From Catellatospora tritici (lineage in GTDB: Bacteria > Actinomycetota > Actinomycetes > Mycobacteriales > Micromonosporaceae), in NCBI RefSeq assembly GCF_019083965.1, contig NZ_JAHRCY010000004.1:496612-560611 (forward strand): a stretch of DNA of 64,000 nucleotides. The letters are read 5' to 3'. The notes under the pieces were generated by a model, which saw only the letters and a program-made list of their open reading frames with translations, ran no database searches and was not told the DNA's origin. Shown in pieces: positions 23,807-31,386 of this stretch. Position numbers and translations under genes: made by a program. Every line of letters begins with the position of its first letter. Positions within the stretch are counted from its first letter, which is position 1.

Positions 23807-25168
23807 ATGAACGCTGGGCAGCCCTACGAGTACCGCCGCGTGGAACTTGTCGAACCCGACTGGACCCGGTTCCCGGGCTGGCGGAACGTCACCCCCGCAC
23901 AGTGGGAGTCCGCACAGTGGCAGCGCGTCAACTGCGTCAAGAACATCAAGCAGTTGCGCGCCCTCCTCGGTGACACCGTCGACGAGCGCTTCTACGCCGA
24001 CCTCGAGGCCGACCAGAAGGCCATGGCCACCATGTCCATGCTGGTCCCGCCGCAGATGATGAACACCATGGCGCGCGAGGAACTGACCACCGAGGCGTTC
24101 TACGCCGACCCGGTCCGCCGCTACATGATCCCCGTAGCCTCCGACCGGCTCACCGAATGGGCCAGCCACCCCCACGCCAGCCGCGACAGCCTGCACGAGC
24201 ACGACATGTGGGTCGCCGAGGGCCTCACCCACCGCTACCCCACCAAGGTGCTCGCCGAACTGCTGTCCACCTGCCCGCAGTACTGCGGCCACTGCACCCG
24301 GATGGACCTCGTCGGCAACTCCACCCCGGCCGTGGAGAAGCTCAAGCTCGAGCTCAAGCCAGTCGACCGCTACGACGCCCACATCGCCTACCTCAAGGCC
24401 CACCCGGGCGTACGCGACGTCGTCGTCTCCGGCGGCGACGTGGCCAACGTGCCCTGGAAGAACCTCGAGTCGTACCTGATGCGGCTGCTGGAGATCGACA
24501 CCATCCGCGACATCCGGCTGGCCACCAAGGCGCTCATGGGCCTGCCCCAGCACTGGCTGCAGCCCGACGTCGTCGAGGGCCTGGAGCGGGTCGCCCGCAC
24601 CGCCCGCCGCCGCGGCGTCAACCTGGCCATCCACACCCACGTCAACCACGTCAACTCGATCACCCCGACCGTCGCCCGCGCCGCCAAGACGGCGCTGGAG
24701 GTCGGCGTACGCGATGTGCGCAACCAGGGCGTGCTCATGCGCGGCGTCAACGCCACCAGCCCCGACCTGCTCGACCTGTGCTTCGCGCTGCAGGGCGAGG
24801 CCAACATCCTGCCGTACTACTTCTACATGTGCGACATGATCCCCAACGCCGAGCACTGGCGCGTCTCCGTCGCCCACGCCCAGGCCCTGCAGCACGACAT
24901 CATGGGCTACCTGCCCGGCTACGCCACCCCGCGCATCGTCTGCGACGTCCCGTTCGTCGGCAAGCGCTGGGTGCACATGCTCACCGAGTACGACCGCGAC
25001 AACGGCATCTCGTACTGGACCAAGAACTACCGCACCTCCATCGAGGCCGAGCAGGACAGCGACGTGCTCGCCAAGCGCTACGCCTACTACGACCCGATCG
25101 ACACCCTGCCGGAGTCGGGCCAGAAGTGGTGGCGCAAGCAGCTCGAGGAGCAGCAGATCCAGGCCTGA
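23807..25168 (+). CDS. kamA: Lysine 2,3-aminomutase (radical SAM)
   Basis: A 453-residue radical SAM enzyme turning L-lysine into L-beta-lysine. The iron-sulfur motif CX3CX2C is CPQYCGHC, followed by TRMDLVGNS. Other landmarks are VVVSGGDVANVPWKNLESYL, ATKALMGLP, and NLAIHTHVNHVNSITP. Near the C-terminus, IVCDVPFVGK aligns with the family's Asp and PLP-binding Lys (usually DAPGGGGK), so PLP and substrate contacts appear retained though the glycine run is altered. ATG 23807 has AAAGGAG upstream; an in-frame ATG at 23750 lies in the control region. It opposes the kdd-kamDE operon and ends at a strong hairpin. Confidence 0.92.
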   Translation: MNAGQPYEYRRVELVEPDWTRFPGWRNVTPAQWESAQWQRVNCVKNIKQLRALLGDTVDERFYADLEADQKAMATMSMLVPPQMMNTMAREELTTEAFYADPVRRYMIPVASDRLTEWASHPHASRDSLHEHDMWVAEGLTHRYPTKVLAELLSTCPQYCGHCTRMDLVGNSTPAVEKLKLELKPVDRYDAHIAYLKAHPGVRDVVVSGGDVANVPWKNLESYLMRLLEIDTIRDIRLATKALMGLPQHWLQPDVVEGLERVARTARRRGVNLAIHTHVNHVNSITPTVARAAKTALEVGVRDVRNQGVLMRGVNATSPDLLDLCFALQGEANILPYYFYMCDMIPNAEHWRVSVAHAQALQHDIMGYLPGYATPRIVCDVPFVGKRWVHMLTEYDRDNGISYWTKNYRTSIEAEQDSDVLAKRYAYYDPIDTLPESGQKWWRKQLEEQQIQA

Positions 25169-25173
25169 CCAGC

Positions 25174-25224
25174 ACACACGTGACGGGCGCCCGCGAGGTT
25201 TCAGCGGGCGCCCGTCACGTGTGT
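25174..25224. terminator. Bidirectional terminator overlapping a gene end
   Basis: A perfect 21-bp stem (25174-25194 with 25204-25224) and a 9-nt loop. The loop contains the stop codon of the convergent methyltransferase (25201-25203), and the right arm encodes its last seven residues, so one gene's C-terminus is written inside kamA's terminator. Confidence 0.88.
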
Positions 25225-26076
25225 CGGGGCCGTCCCCGCCACCACCCAGATCGTCAACGCCACCAGGAACTCGTCCCGCTCGGCCGCGTCGGCCACCGCC
25301 GCCAGCCACCGTTGCACCATCTCGTCGTTGCCCCCGCCCGGCCCCACGATCTGCAGCAGCAGGTCCCGCTTGAAGTACGGCACCACATGCTGGGCCTCCT
25401 CCGGGTCGGTGAAGTGCACCGTCACCGGATGGCACTCGACCCCCACCACCCCCGCCTGCCGCAGCCGGTTGCGCAGCGTACGCCCCATCGCCGGGTTGCT
25501 CATCACCGTCCGCTGCCGCATCCGCCACAACATCGGCGTCAACACCTCGTAGGCGATCCCCTCGAACGCCAGCGACTCCCAGTCGGTGTCCACCAGGCAC
25601 ACCCGGCCACCCGGCCGGGTCACCCGCACCAGCTCCGCGATCACCGACTCCGCGTCGTCCAGATGCTGCAACGTCCGCTCGCACCGCACCGCGTCGAAGC
25701 TGCCCGAGGCGAAATCCAGCCCTGTCAGGTCACCGGCCGTGAACCGCACTGCCGCCGCCCCCGGATGGGCCCGCAGCCACACCGCGTACCGCCGGTCGGC
25801 CAAGGCGAGCATGCTCTGCGACTTGTCGACCCCGTCGACCGAGCCTTCCGGCCCGACCCGCAACGCCAGCGGGTAAGCCGCCTCCCCCAGCCCGCACCCG
25901 CCATCGAGTACGCGCTGACCGGGCGCGAGCCGCATCGCGTCGGCGGCCACCTCGCGGATACGCGCGATCGTCGGATGCGCCGCCGCCGACTCCAGATACG
26001 CCGCCAACCGTGCCCTCACCTCCGCCGGGCTGCGGTCCACCCCGGCGTAGTGCGGGATGAGCGGCTCGTCGGTCAC
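25201..26076 (-). CDS. SAM-dependent methyltransferase
   Basis: A 291-residue class I methyltransferase. The SAM-binding motif I is RVLDGGCGLGEAAYPLALRV, followed by SVDGVDKSQSMLALADRR (acidic post-I), RFTAGDLTGLDF, and FDAVRCERTLQHLDDAESVI. This UbiE/ArsM-like arrangement suits a small-molecule C- or O-methyltransferase; the substrate is unknown. GTG 26076 is chosen from domain position. The last seven codons lie inside the terminator hairpin at 25174-25224. It is divergent from the phosphatase gene at 26260. Confidence 0.85.
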   Translation of the reverse strand: MTDEPLIPHYAGVDRSPAEVRARLAAYLESAAAHPTIARIREVAADAMRLAPGQRVLDGGCGLGEAAYPLALRVGPEGSVDGVDKSQSMLALADRRYAVWLRAHPGAAAVRFTAGDLTGLDFASGSFDAVRCERTLQHLDDAESVIAELVRVTRPGGRVCLVDTDWESLAFEGIAYEVLTPMLWRMRQRTVMSNPAMGRTLRNRLRQAGVVGVECHPVTVHFTDPEEAQHVVPYFKRDLLLQIVGPGGGNDEMVQRWLAAVADAAERDEFLVALTIWVVAGTAPTHVTGAR

Positions 26077-26184
26077 AGCTCCATTCTGTGAGCGCACCGG
26101 CCGACCTGACCCGGCCCTTCCGGTATGTCGTCGCCCGAAGGGCGTCCTCATTGAGTCTTGTGAGGCGGAGCCCATCCGCTAGGC

Positions 26185-26196
26185 AATCCTAGGACG
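26185..26196. repeat. CGTCCTAGGAWT element, copy 1 (inverted)
   Basis: AATCCTAGGACG at 26185-26196 is the reverse complement of CGTCCTAGGATT. A near-identical sequence, CGTCCTAGGAAT, stands at 28208-28219, also upstream of a plus-strand gene. The TCCTAGGA core is a perfect palindrome. A second half-site CTAGGA follows at 26197-26202. Confidence 0.4.
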
Positions 26197-26259
26197 CTAG
26201 GAATTGAACTCGACGGCCGATAACGCCCGCTCGGTGCCGAACGCCGCTAACGTGTGCTC

Positions 26260-26823
26260 ATGCGTGAGATCGTGCTGATCAGGCACGGGCAGACCGAGTG
26301 GAGCGCCAACGGGCGCCATACTTCCTTCACCGACCTGCCGTTGACCGCCGAGGGCGAGCGGCAGGCCGGGAAACTGGCGTCGCAGCTGGCCGGGCGGGCG
26401 TTCGCGGCTGTGCTCTGCTCTCCCCTGCAGCGCGCCGTACGCACCGCGGGGCTGGCCGGGTTGGACATCACCGCCACCGACGACGACCTGCTGGAGTGGA
26501 ACTACGGCGCCTACGAGGGCCGGACCACGGTGGAGATCCGGCAGGAGCGGCCCGAGTGGACGCTGTGGCAGCACGGCTGCCTCGGCGGCGAGACCGCCAC
26601 GCAGGTGGGCGCCCGTGCCGACCGTGTCCTGGACCGGGCCCGGACCATGCTGGCCACCGGGGACGTCGCGCTGGTCGGGCACGGGCACCAGTTGCGTGTG
26701 CTCACCGCCCGCTGGCTCGGCCTGCCACCGGCCGACGGCGCGCTGTTCCGGCTGGAGACCGGCACGGTCAGCGTGCTCGGCTACGAGCGGGAGACGCCGG
26801 TCCTGCTCCGCTGGAACTCCTGA
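26260..26823 (+). CDS. Histidine phosphatase family protein (phosphoglycerate mutase-like)
   Basis: A 187-residue branch-1 histidine phosphatase with all canonical residues: IVLIRHGQTEWS at the N-terminus, DLPLTAEGERQAGKLASQL, LCSPLQRAVRTAGLAG, the acidic WNYGAYEGRTT, and the second His in VALVGHGHQLRVLTARWLG. It hydrolyses phosphate from small metabolites through a phospho-His; the substrate is not known. ATG 26260 is preferred over GTG 26254 because it starts directly at the first beta strand. It converges with the ClC gene, leaving only 10 bp between stops. Confidence 0.9.
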   Translation: MREIVLIRHGQTEWSANGRHTSFTDLPLTAEGERQAGKLASQLAGRAFAAVLCSPLQRAVRTAGLAGLDITATDDDLLEWNYGAYEGRTTVEIRQERPEWTLWQHGCLGGETATQVGARADRVLDRARTMLATGDVALVGHGHQLRVLTARWLGLPPADGALFRLETGTVSVLGYERETPVLLRWNS

Positions 26824-26833
26824 CCCGGACGCC

Positions 26834-28141
26834 TCACCTGCTGTCCGGCAGCGGATCACGGTTCAGGCCGTTGGTGAAGATGTGCTCGGCGACGAACGCG
26901 ACCACGACCGCGACCAGCACCACCGGTGCCATGCCTACGGCGTAGCCGCCGAGCAGCAGCAGGACCAGCACGGTCGCGCTGACCGGGGCGGGCAGCGCGG
27001 CGACGGTCGCCGCGGCCATCCCCGCCGCCAGACCGCCGACCAGGCCCAGTCCCGGCAGCGGAGCCGCCAGCACCCCGAGCACCCCACCGAGACAGATCGC
27101 CGGGAACACCGGACCGCCGCGCAGCGACGCCAGCGACAGGGCGTAGCCGAGGCCCTTGGTCAGCAGCAGGAGCACCAGCGCGGCCGTGGTCCAGCTCTGC
27201 GGCGCGGCGGCGACGGCGGCCAGGGTCTGCTGGCCCGAGGAGGCGACCTCGGCCGGGTCGCGTCCAGTGAGCAGCGCGTAAGCGCAGGCGCAGGCGGCGA
27301 CCGCCAGCGCGGCGAGCGGGGTGCGGGTCAGGGGCCGGGCGGCGACCGCCGGGGCGACGGCACGGGCCAGGCCGTGTACCCAGCGGACACCCAACGCCGC
27401 GACCAGGGCGATCGGGACGCTCCACAGCAGATCCGCCGGATCGGGGCGGATCGCGCCCGGCGGCAGCGGCAGGCTCAGGTGAGCGATCGGCAGCCCGGTC
27501 CAGGCGCCCAGACCGGTGAAGACGACCGCGCCGATGCCCGCCGCCATCAGGCACGGCAGGATCACCAATGACAGCGCCAGTCCACTGAGCTGCACCATCT
27601 CCATCAACAGGATGGCCGCGACGACGGGGCTGCCGAACACCGTCGCGATAGCGGCGGCGGCTCCGGAGACTCCGATCACGGTCGCCCGCCGCTGCCCCAT
27701 GCCGAGGCCGCCCGCCACCCAGGCGGCCAGGCCGCTGCCCAGCGCCATCAGCGGCGCCTCGGGTCCGAGCACCGCGCCCAGCGGCAGGCTCGCGAACGCC
27801 GCGAGCAGCACCCCGGGCAGTTCGACGGGTGGGCAGACCCCGGCGCCCATGCCGTCGGCGGGCACGTGGCCGCCGTGGCCCGGCAGGAACCGCACCACCG
27901 CACCGACGGCCAGACCCGCGACCAGCAGCAACGGAACCGGCCACCACCAGGGGTTCCCGCCGGTCAACGCGTGCGGCAGCGTCTCCCAGGCCCAGTGCTC
28001 CAACTGGTGTATGGCGGCCAGAAACCCGAACGCGGCCAGCGACACCGGCACGCCGAGCACTCCCGCCAGCGCGATCAGTCGCAGGTAGTCGGGGCGCCGG
28101 ACCAGGTCTTCTGGGGACGGTGCCACCGCCGGTTGCGCCAT
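26834..28141 (-). CDS. ClC-type chloride channel/transporter
   Basis: A 435-residue integral membrane protein of the ClC family with about ten or more hydrophobic segments. The second selectivity loop, GREGP in most members, reads LGPEAPLMALGSG here, keeping the gating Glu. The third, GXFXPXLXXG, is GGPVFPAICLGGVLG. SGAAAAIATVFGSPVVAAIL matches the conserved helix F region. These proteins pass chloride or exchange it for protons. No CBS domain is present. ATG 28141 is the start; the divergent ferric-reductase-like gene begins at 28260. Confidence 0.85.
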   Translation of the reverse strand: MAQPAVAPSPEDLVRRPDYLRLIALAGVLGVPVSLAAFGFLAAIHQLEHWAWETLPHALTGGNPWWWPVPLLLVAGLAVGAVVRFLPGHGGHVPADGMGAGVCPPVELPGVLLAAFASLPLGAVLGPEAPLMALGSGLAAWVAGGLGMGQRRATVIGVSGAAAAIATVFGSPVVAAILLMEMVQLSGLALSLVILPCLMAAGIGAVVFTGLGAWTGLPIAHLSLPLPPGAIRPDPADLLWSVPIALVAALGVRWVHGLARAVAPAVAARPLTRTPLAALAVAACACAYALLTGRDPAEVASSGQQTLAAVAAAPQSWTTAALVLLLLTKGLGYALSLASLRGGPVFPAICLGGVLGVLAAPLPGLGLVGGLAAGMAAATVAALPAPVSATVLVLLLLGGYAVGMAPVVLVAVVVAFVAEHIFTNGLNRDPLPDSR

Positions 28142-28207
28142 ATCGTCACGATACGGTCGCCGAGCGCGAATCGGACGGTTATGGCGGCGCGGTCACCACA
28201 GCTACAG

Positions 28208-28219
28208 CGTCCTAGGAAT
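28208..28219. repeat. CGTCCTAGGAWT element, copy 2
   Basis: CGTCCTAGGAAT at 28208-28219, about 40 nt upstream of the ferric-reductase-like gene, matching copy 1 at 26185-26196 in 11 of 12 positions after inversion. Just downstream lies the inverted repeat GGAA-AG-TTCC (28222-28231). Together they may form a promoter or operator. Confidence 0.4.
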
Positions 28220-28259
28220 CTGGAAAGTTCCCCGGAACCTCACCCGACAGCCAGGACTC

Positions 28260-29627
28260 GTGTGGGGCGTGACTCGACCCCACTCCCCCGCCGCGCTCGC
28301 GCGCGGCCTGACCGCCCTCATGGGCGCGGCCACCGTCGGCGCCGCCGCCGCGCTGTGGCTCGCCCGGGGCGGCCTCGGCGAACTGGCCGGGCAGCCGTAC
28401 GTCTCGACCGGTCGGTTGACCGGGTTGCTGGCCGCGGATCTCCTGCTGCTCCAGGTGTTCACGATGGCGCGGGTGCCGTGGCTGGAACGCGCCTGGGGGC
28501 AGGACCGGCTGGCGCGCTGGCACCGGCTGACCGGGTTCGCCTCGGTGTGGCTGCTCCTGGCGCACCTGGTGCTGATCAGCGTCGGATACGCGGTGACGGC
28601 CACCGTCGGTCCGGTGGACCGGTTCGTGGAGCTGGTGCTGACCTATCCGGGGATGCTGTTGGCGGCGACCGGAGCGGGACTGCTGCTGGCGGTGGTGGTG
28701 CTGTCGGTGCGGGCGGCGCGGCGGCGGCTGCGGTACGAGAACTGGCACCTGCTGCACCTGTACGCCTACCTCGGCATCGGCCTGGCCCTGCCGCACCAGC
28801 TGTGGAACGGCACCGAGTTCGTGACCAGCCCGGCCGCCCGCGCGTACTGGTGGACGCTGTACCTGGCGGCGGCCGGTTCGGTGCTGTTGTTCCGGCTGGC
28901 GCTGCCCTGGTGGCGCAGCCACCGGCACCGGCTGCGGGTCGACCGGGTCGTGCACGAGGCCTCCGACGTGTACTCGGTGTACCTGTCCGGGCGGCGCCTG
29001 GACCGGCTCGCGGCCAGGCCGGGGCAGTTCCTGCTGTGGCGGCTGCGCACCGGCCGGGGCTGGACCCGGGCGCACCCGTTCTCACTGTCGGAGGCGCCCC
29101 GGGCGGACCGGCTGCGGTTCACGTTCCGGTCCGGCGGCGACGACGGGGCACGGCTGGCCGCCGCGAAGCCGGGCACGGCGGTGCTGGTGGAAGGGCCGTT
29201 CGGGAGGCTGACCGAGGACCGGCGCCACGGCGGCGGCGTGCTGCTGATGGCCGCCGGAATCGGCATCACGCCGATGCGGGCGCTGTTGGAGGGCATGACA
29301 GTCGACGGTGAGCTGACGCTGATCTACCGGGCCCGCACGGAACAGGAGCTGGTGCTGCGCGCGGAGCTGGACGAGATCGCGGCCCGGCGCGGCGCGGCGA
29401 TCGTGTACCTGCCCGGCTCTCCCCCGCCGGGTCGGGTGTCCTGGCTGACCGCCGAACTGGCGGCGCGGCGGGCCGACCACGAGGTGCTGGCCGACCTGGT
29501 GCCGGGGCTGGCCGAGCGGGACGTGTTCCTGTGCGGGCCGCCACCGTGGATGGACGCGGCCCGGGCGGCGCTGCGTACGGCGGGGGTGCCCGCCCGCCGC
29601 GTGCACAGCGAGCGGTTCGGGTGGTGA
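28260..29627 (+). CDS. Ferric-reductase-like membrane flavoprotein with FNR domain
   Basis: A 455-residue protein in two halves. Residues 1-215 hold about six hydrophobic helices of the ferric-reductase-like transmembrane type, with His pairs suited to heme (ARWHRLTG, LLLAHLVLIS, NWHLLHLYAY, ALPHQLW). Residues 220-455 form a ferredoxin-NADP-reductase-like module: PGQFLLWRLR, the FAD motif HPFSLSEA, the NAD motif AAGIGITPMRALLEGM, and the C-terminal LCGPPPWMDAARAAL. It would carry electrons from NAD(P)H through FAD and heme across the membrane. GTG 28260 is chosen. The FMN-binding protein follows after 3 nt. Confidence 0.85.
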   Translation: MWGVTRPHSPAALARGLTALMGAATVGAAAALWLARGGLGELAGQPYVSTGRLTGLLAADLLLLQVFTMARVPWLERAWGQDRLARWHRLTGFASVWLLLAHLVLISVGYAVTATVGPVDRFVELVLTYPGMLLAATGAGLLLAVVVLSVRAARRRLRYENWHLLHLYAYLGIGLALPHQLWNGTEFVTSPAARAYWWTLYLAAAGSVLLFRLALPWWRSHRHRLRVDRVVHEASDVYSVYLSGRRLDRLAARPGQFLLWRLRTGRGWTRAHPFSLSEAPRADRLRFTFRSGGDDGARLAAAKPGTAVLVEGPFGRLTEDRRHGGGVLLMAAGIGITPMRALLEGMTVDGELTLIYRARTEQELVLRAELDEIAARRGAAIVYLPGSPPPGRVSWLTAELAARRADHEVLADLVPGLAERDVFLCGPPPWMDAARAALRTAGVPARRVHSERFGW

Positions 29628-29630
29628 CCC

Positions 29631-30077
29631 ATGCGTAAGATCGCGTTCTTCCTGATCGGAACGGTCGCCGGGCTGGTCGCGCTGGTCAGCTACCGCACCA
29701 GCCGCGGCGAGGCGCTGCCGGTTCCGGCCGCCACGGCGCCGCCCTCCCCCGGCCCGTCCGGATCGCCGTCGGCGTCCCCGCTGCCGTCGTGGCCGCCGGG
29801 CGCGCATGACGTCGATGGCCCGGTCATCACCACGGAGTTCGGCACGGTACAGGTCAGAGTGGTGCTCGACGGCCCGCGCCTGGTCGACGTGGTGCCGCTG
29901 AAGGTGCACGACATCCACGGCCACTCCCTCGAACTCAACGACTACGCGTTGCCGCTGCTGCACGACGCGGTGCTGGCGGCGCAGAGCGCCGAGGTGGACA
30001 CGGTGACGGGGGCGACCGTCACCAGCCAGGCGTATCTGACGTCGCTGCAGGCGGCGCTGGACGCGGCGGCCAGGTGA
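29631..30077 (+). CDS. Membrane-anchored FMN-binding protein with flavinylation motif
   Basis: A 148-residue exported protein: a signal anchor at residues 4-20 (IAFFLIGTVAGLVALVS), a Pro/Ser-rich linker (30-57), then an FMN_bind domain. The covalent flavinylation motif DTVTGATVTS places FMN on Thr129. Such domains receive FMN from the transferase ApbE and pass electrons outside the membrane. It begins 3 nt after the ferric-reductase-like gene, with GGTGACCC between, so the two form an electron-transfer operon. No apbE gene lies in this window; one must be elsewhere if the site is used. Confidence 0.85.
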   Translation: MRKIAFFLIGTVAGLVALVSYRTSRGEALPVPAATAPPSPGPSGSPSASPLPSWPPGAHDVDGPVITTEFGTVQVRVVLDGPRLVDVVPLKVHDIHGHSLELNDYALPLLHDAVLAAQSAEVDTVTGATVTSQAYLTSLQAALDAAAR

Positions 30078-30162
30078 GGTGGCGCTGGTTTCCGATGTGC
30101 GCTGCTTGTCCGGTGACACAATCGACGGTGTGATGAGCCGCGGCCCTGGTCCGGGCTGAGCC

Positions 30163-31386
30163 GTGTATGAGCTGATCGGGCTGAGCGTGGTCCTGATCGC
30201 CTGGGCCGCGGTGTCCGGGCGGGCGGCCCAGTTCAGCATCACCGTCCCGATCGCACTGATGCTGGCCGGGCACCTGCTGGCGGGCGGCTCCGCGCCGCTG
30301 GTGTCGCTGGACACCAGCTCGACCGCGTTGCAGCACCCGCTGCAGGCGACGCTGGCGCTGATCCTGTTCGCCGACGGCACCGGGATCACGCTGGGGCGGC
30401 TGCGCCGGGCCGGGCACCTGCCGCTGCGACTGCTGCTGGTGGCGTTCCCGTTGACCGTCCTGCTCGGGTACGCCGTCGGGGCGCTGCTGTTCCCGGCCGC
30501 GAGCGGTTGGGTGATCGCCCTGGTGGCCGCGGCGGTGGCGGCCACCGACGCCAGCCTGGCCGAGGCGGCGGTGCACGACGAGCGGATCCCGCACGACGTG
30601 CGGCTGGCGGTCAAGGTCGAGAGCGGGTGCAACGACGGCCTGGCGGCGCCGCTGGTCCTGTTCTTCCTGTCCGGGGCGCTGGCCGCCGGGCACGACGAGG
30701 GCACGGCACCGCTGCTGTCGCACACGCTGCGGGAACTGGCGATCGCGCTGGTGGTGGGTGTGGCCGTGGGGGTAGGCGCCGGGCACCTGCTGCGGTGGGC
30801 GCGCAAGCGGGCGTGGTCGACGGTGACCGCCGAGCGGCTGGCGTACCTGGCGGTGGGGGTGCTCGCGTTCGAGGCGGTGCACGCGCTGCACGGCAACGGC
30901 ATCGTGGCCGGGTTCGTGGCGGGCCTGGCGGTGCGGGCCGTGGATCGGGACCTGCCCGCAGTGCGTCTGCAGACCGTCCACGACGTGGTGACGCTGCTGT
31001 CGGCCGGGGTGTGGTTCGTGTTCGGGTCGTTGGTGTGGCGGTCGCTGTCGGCGCTGGACTGGCGGGTGGTGGGGTACGCGCTGTTGAGCCTGACCGTCGT
31101 GCGGATGCTGCCGGTGGCGGCCAGCCTGGTCGGGTCGCACCGGCCACGGCGAGAGGTGCTGCTATTGGGCTGGCTCGGCCCGTGCGGCCTGCCCAGCGTG
31201 ATCTTCACGCTGCTGGCGGTGGAGCAGCTGCGTGGGCCCGCCGCGACGCTCACGGCCGTGCTGATCACGGCGACGGTGCTGCTGAGCGTCCTGGCGCACG
31301 GGCTGTCGGCGGCGCCGATCGCGCAGCGCTGGGAACTCGGCCCGGTCAGGTCAGCAGGGCCGCCAGGGCCAGCAGCACGACCGTGA
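30163..31386 (+). CDS. Cation/proton antiporter (CPA1-like)
   Basis: A 407-residue transporter with 11-12 hydrophobic segments. The ion-site motif ESGCNDGLAAP (ESXXNDG type) and the preceding AATDASLAEAAVHDERIP are typical of CPA1 Na+/H+ antiporters; ALILFADGTGITLGRLRR is the usual helix-4 region. It would exchange Na+ or K+ for protons. GTG 30163 is the start. The gene lies 85 bp after the FMN-binding protein and could share its operon. Its last 41 nt overlap the 3' end of the convergent YfcC-type gene, an unusually deep overlap. Confidence 0.85.
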   Translation: MYELIGLSVVLIAWAAVSGRAAQFSITVPIALMLAGHLLAGGSAPLVSLDTSSTALQHPLQATLALILFADGTGITLGRLRRAGHLPLRLLLVAFPLTVLLGYAVGALLFPAASGWVIALVAAAVAATDASLAEAAVHDERIPHDVRLAVKVESGCNDGLAAPLVLFFLSGALAAGHDEGTAPLLSHTLRELAIALVVGVAVGVGAGHLLRWARKRAWSTVTAERLAYLAVGVLAFEAVHALHGNGIVAGFVAGLAVRAVDRDLPAVRLQTVHDVVTLLSAGVWFVFGSLVWRSLSALDWRVVGYALLSLTVVRMLPVAASLVGSHRPRREVLLLGWLGPCGLPSVIFTLLAVEQLRGPAATLTAVLITATVLLSVLAHGLSAAPIAQRWELGPVRSAGPPGPAARP

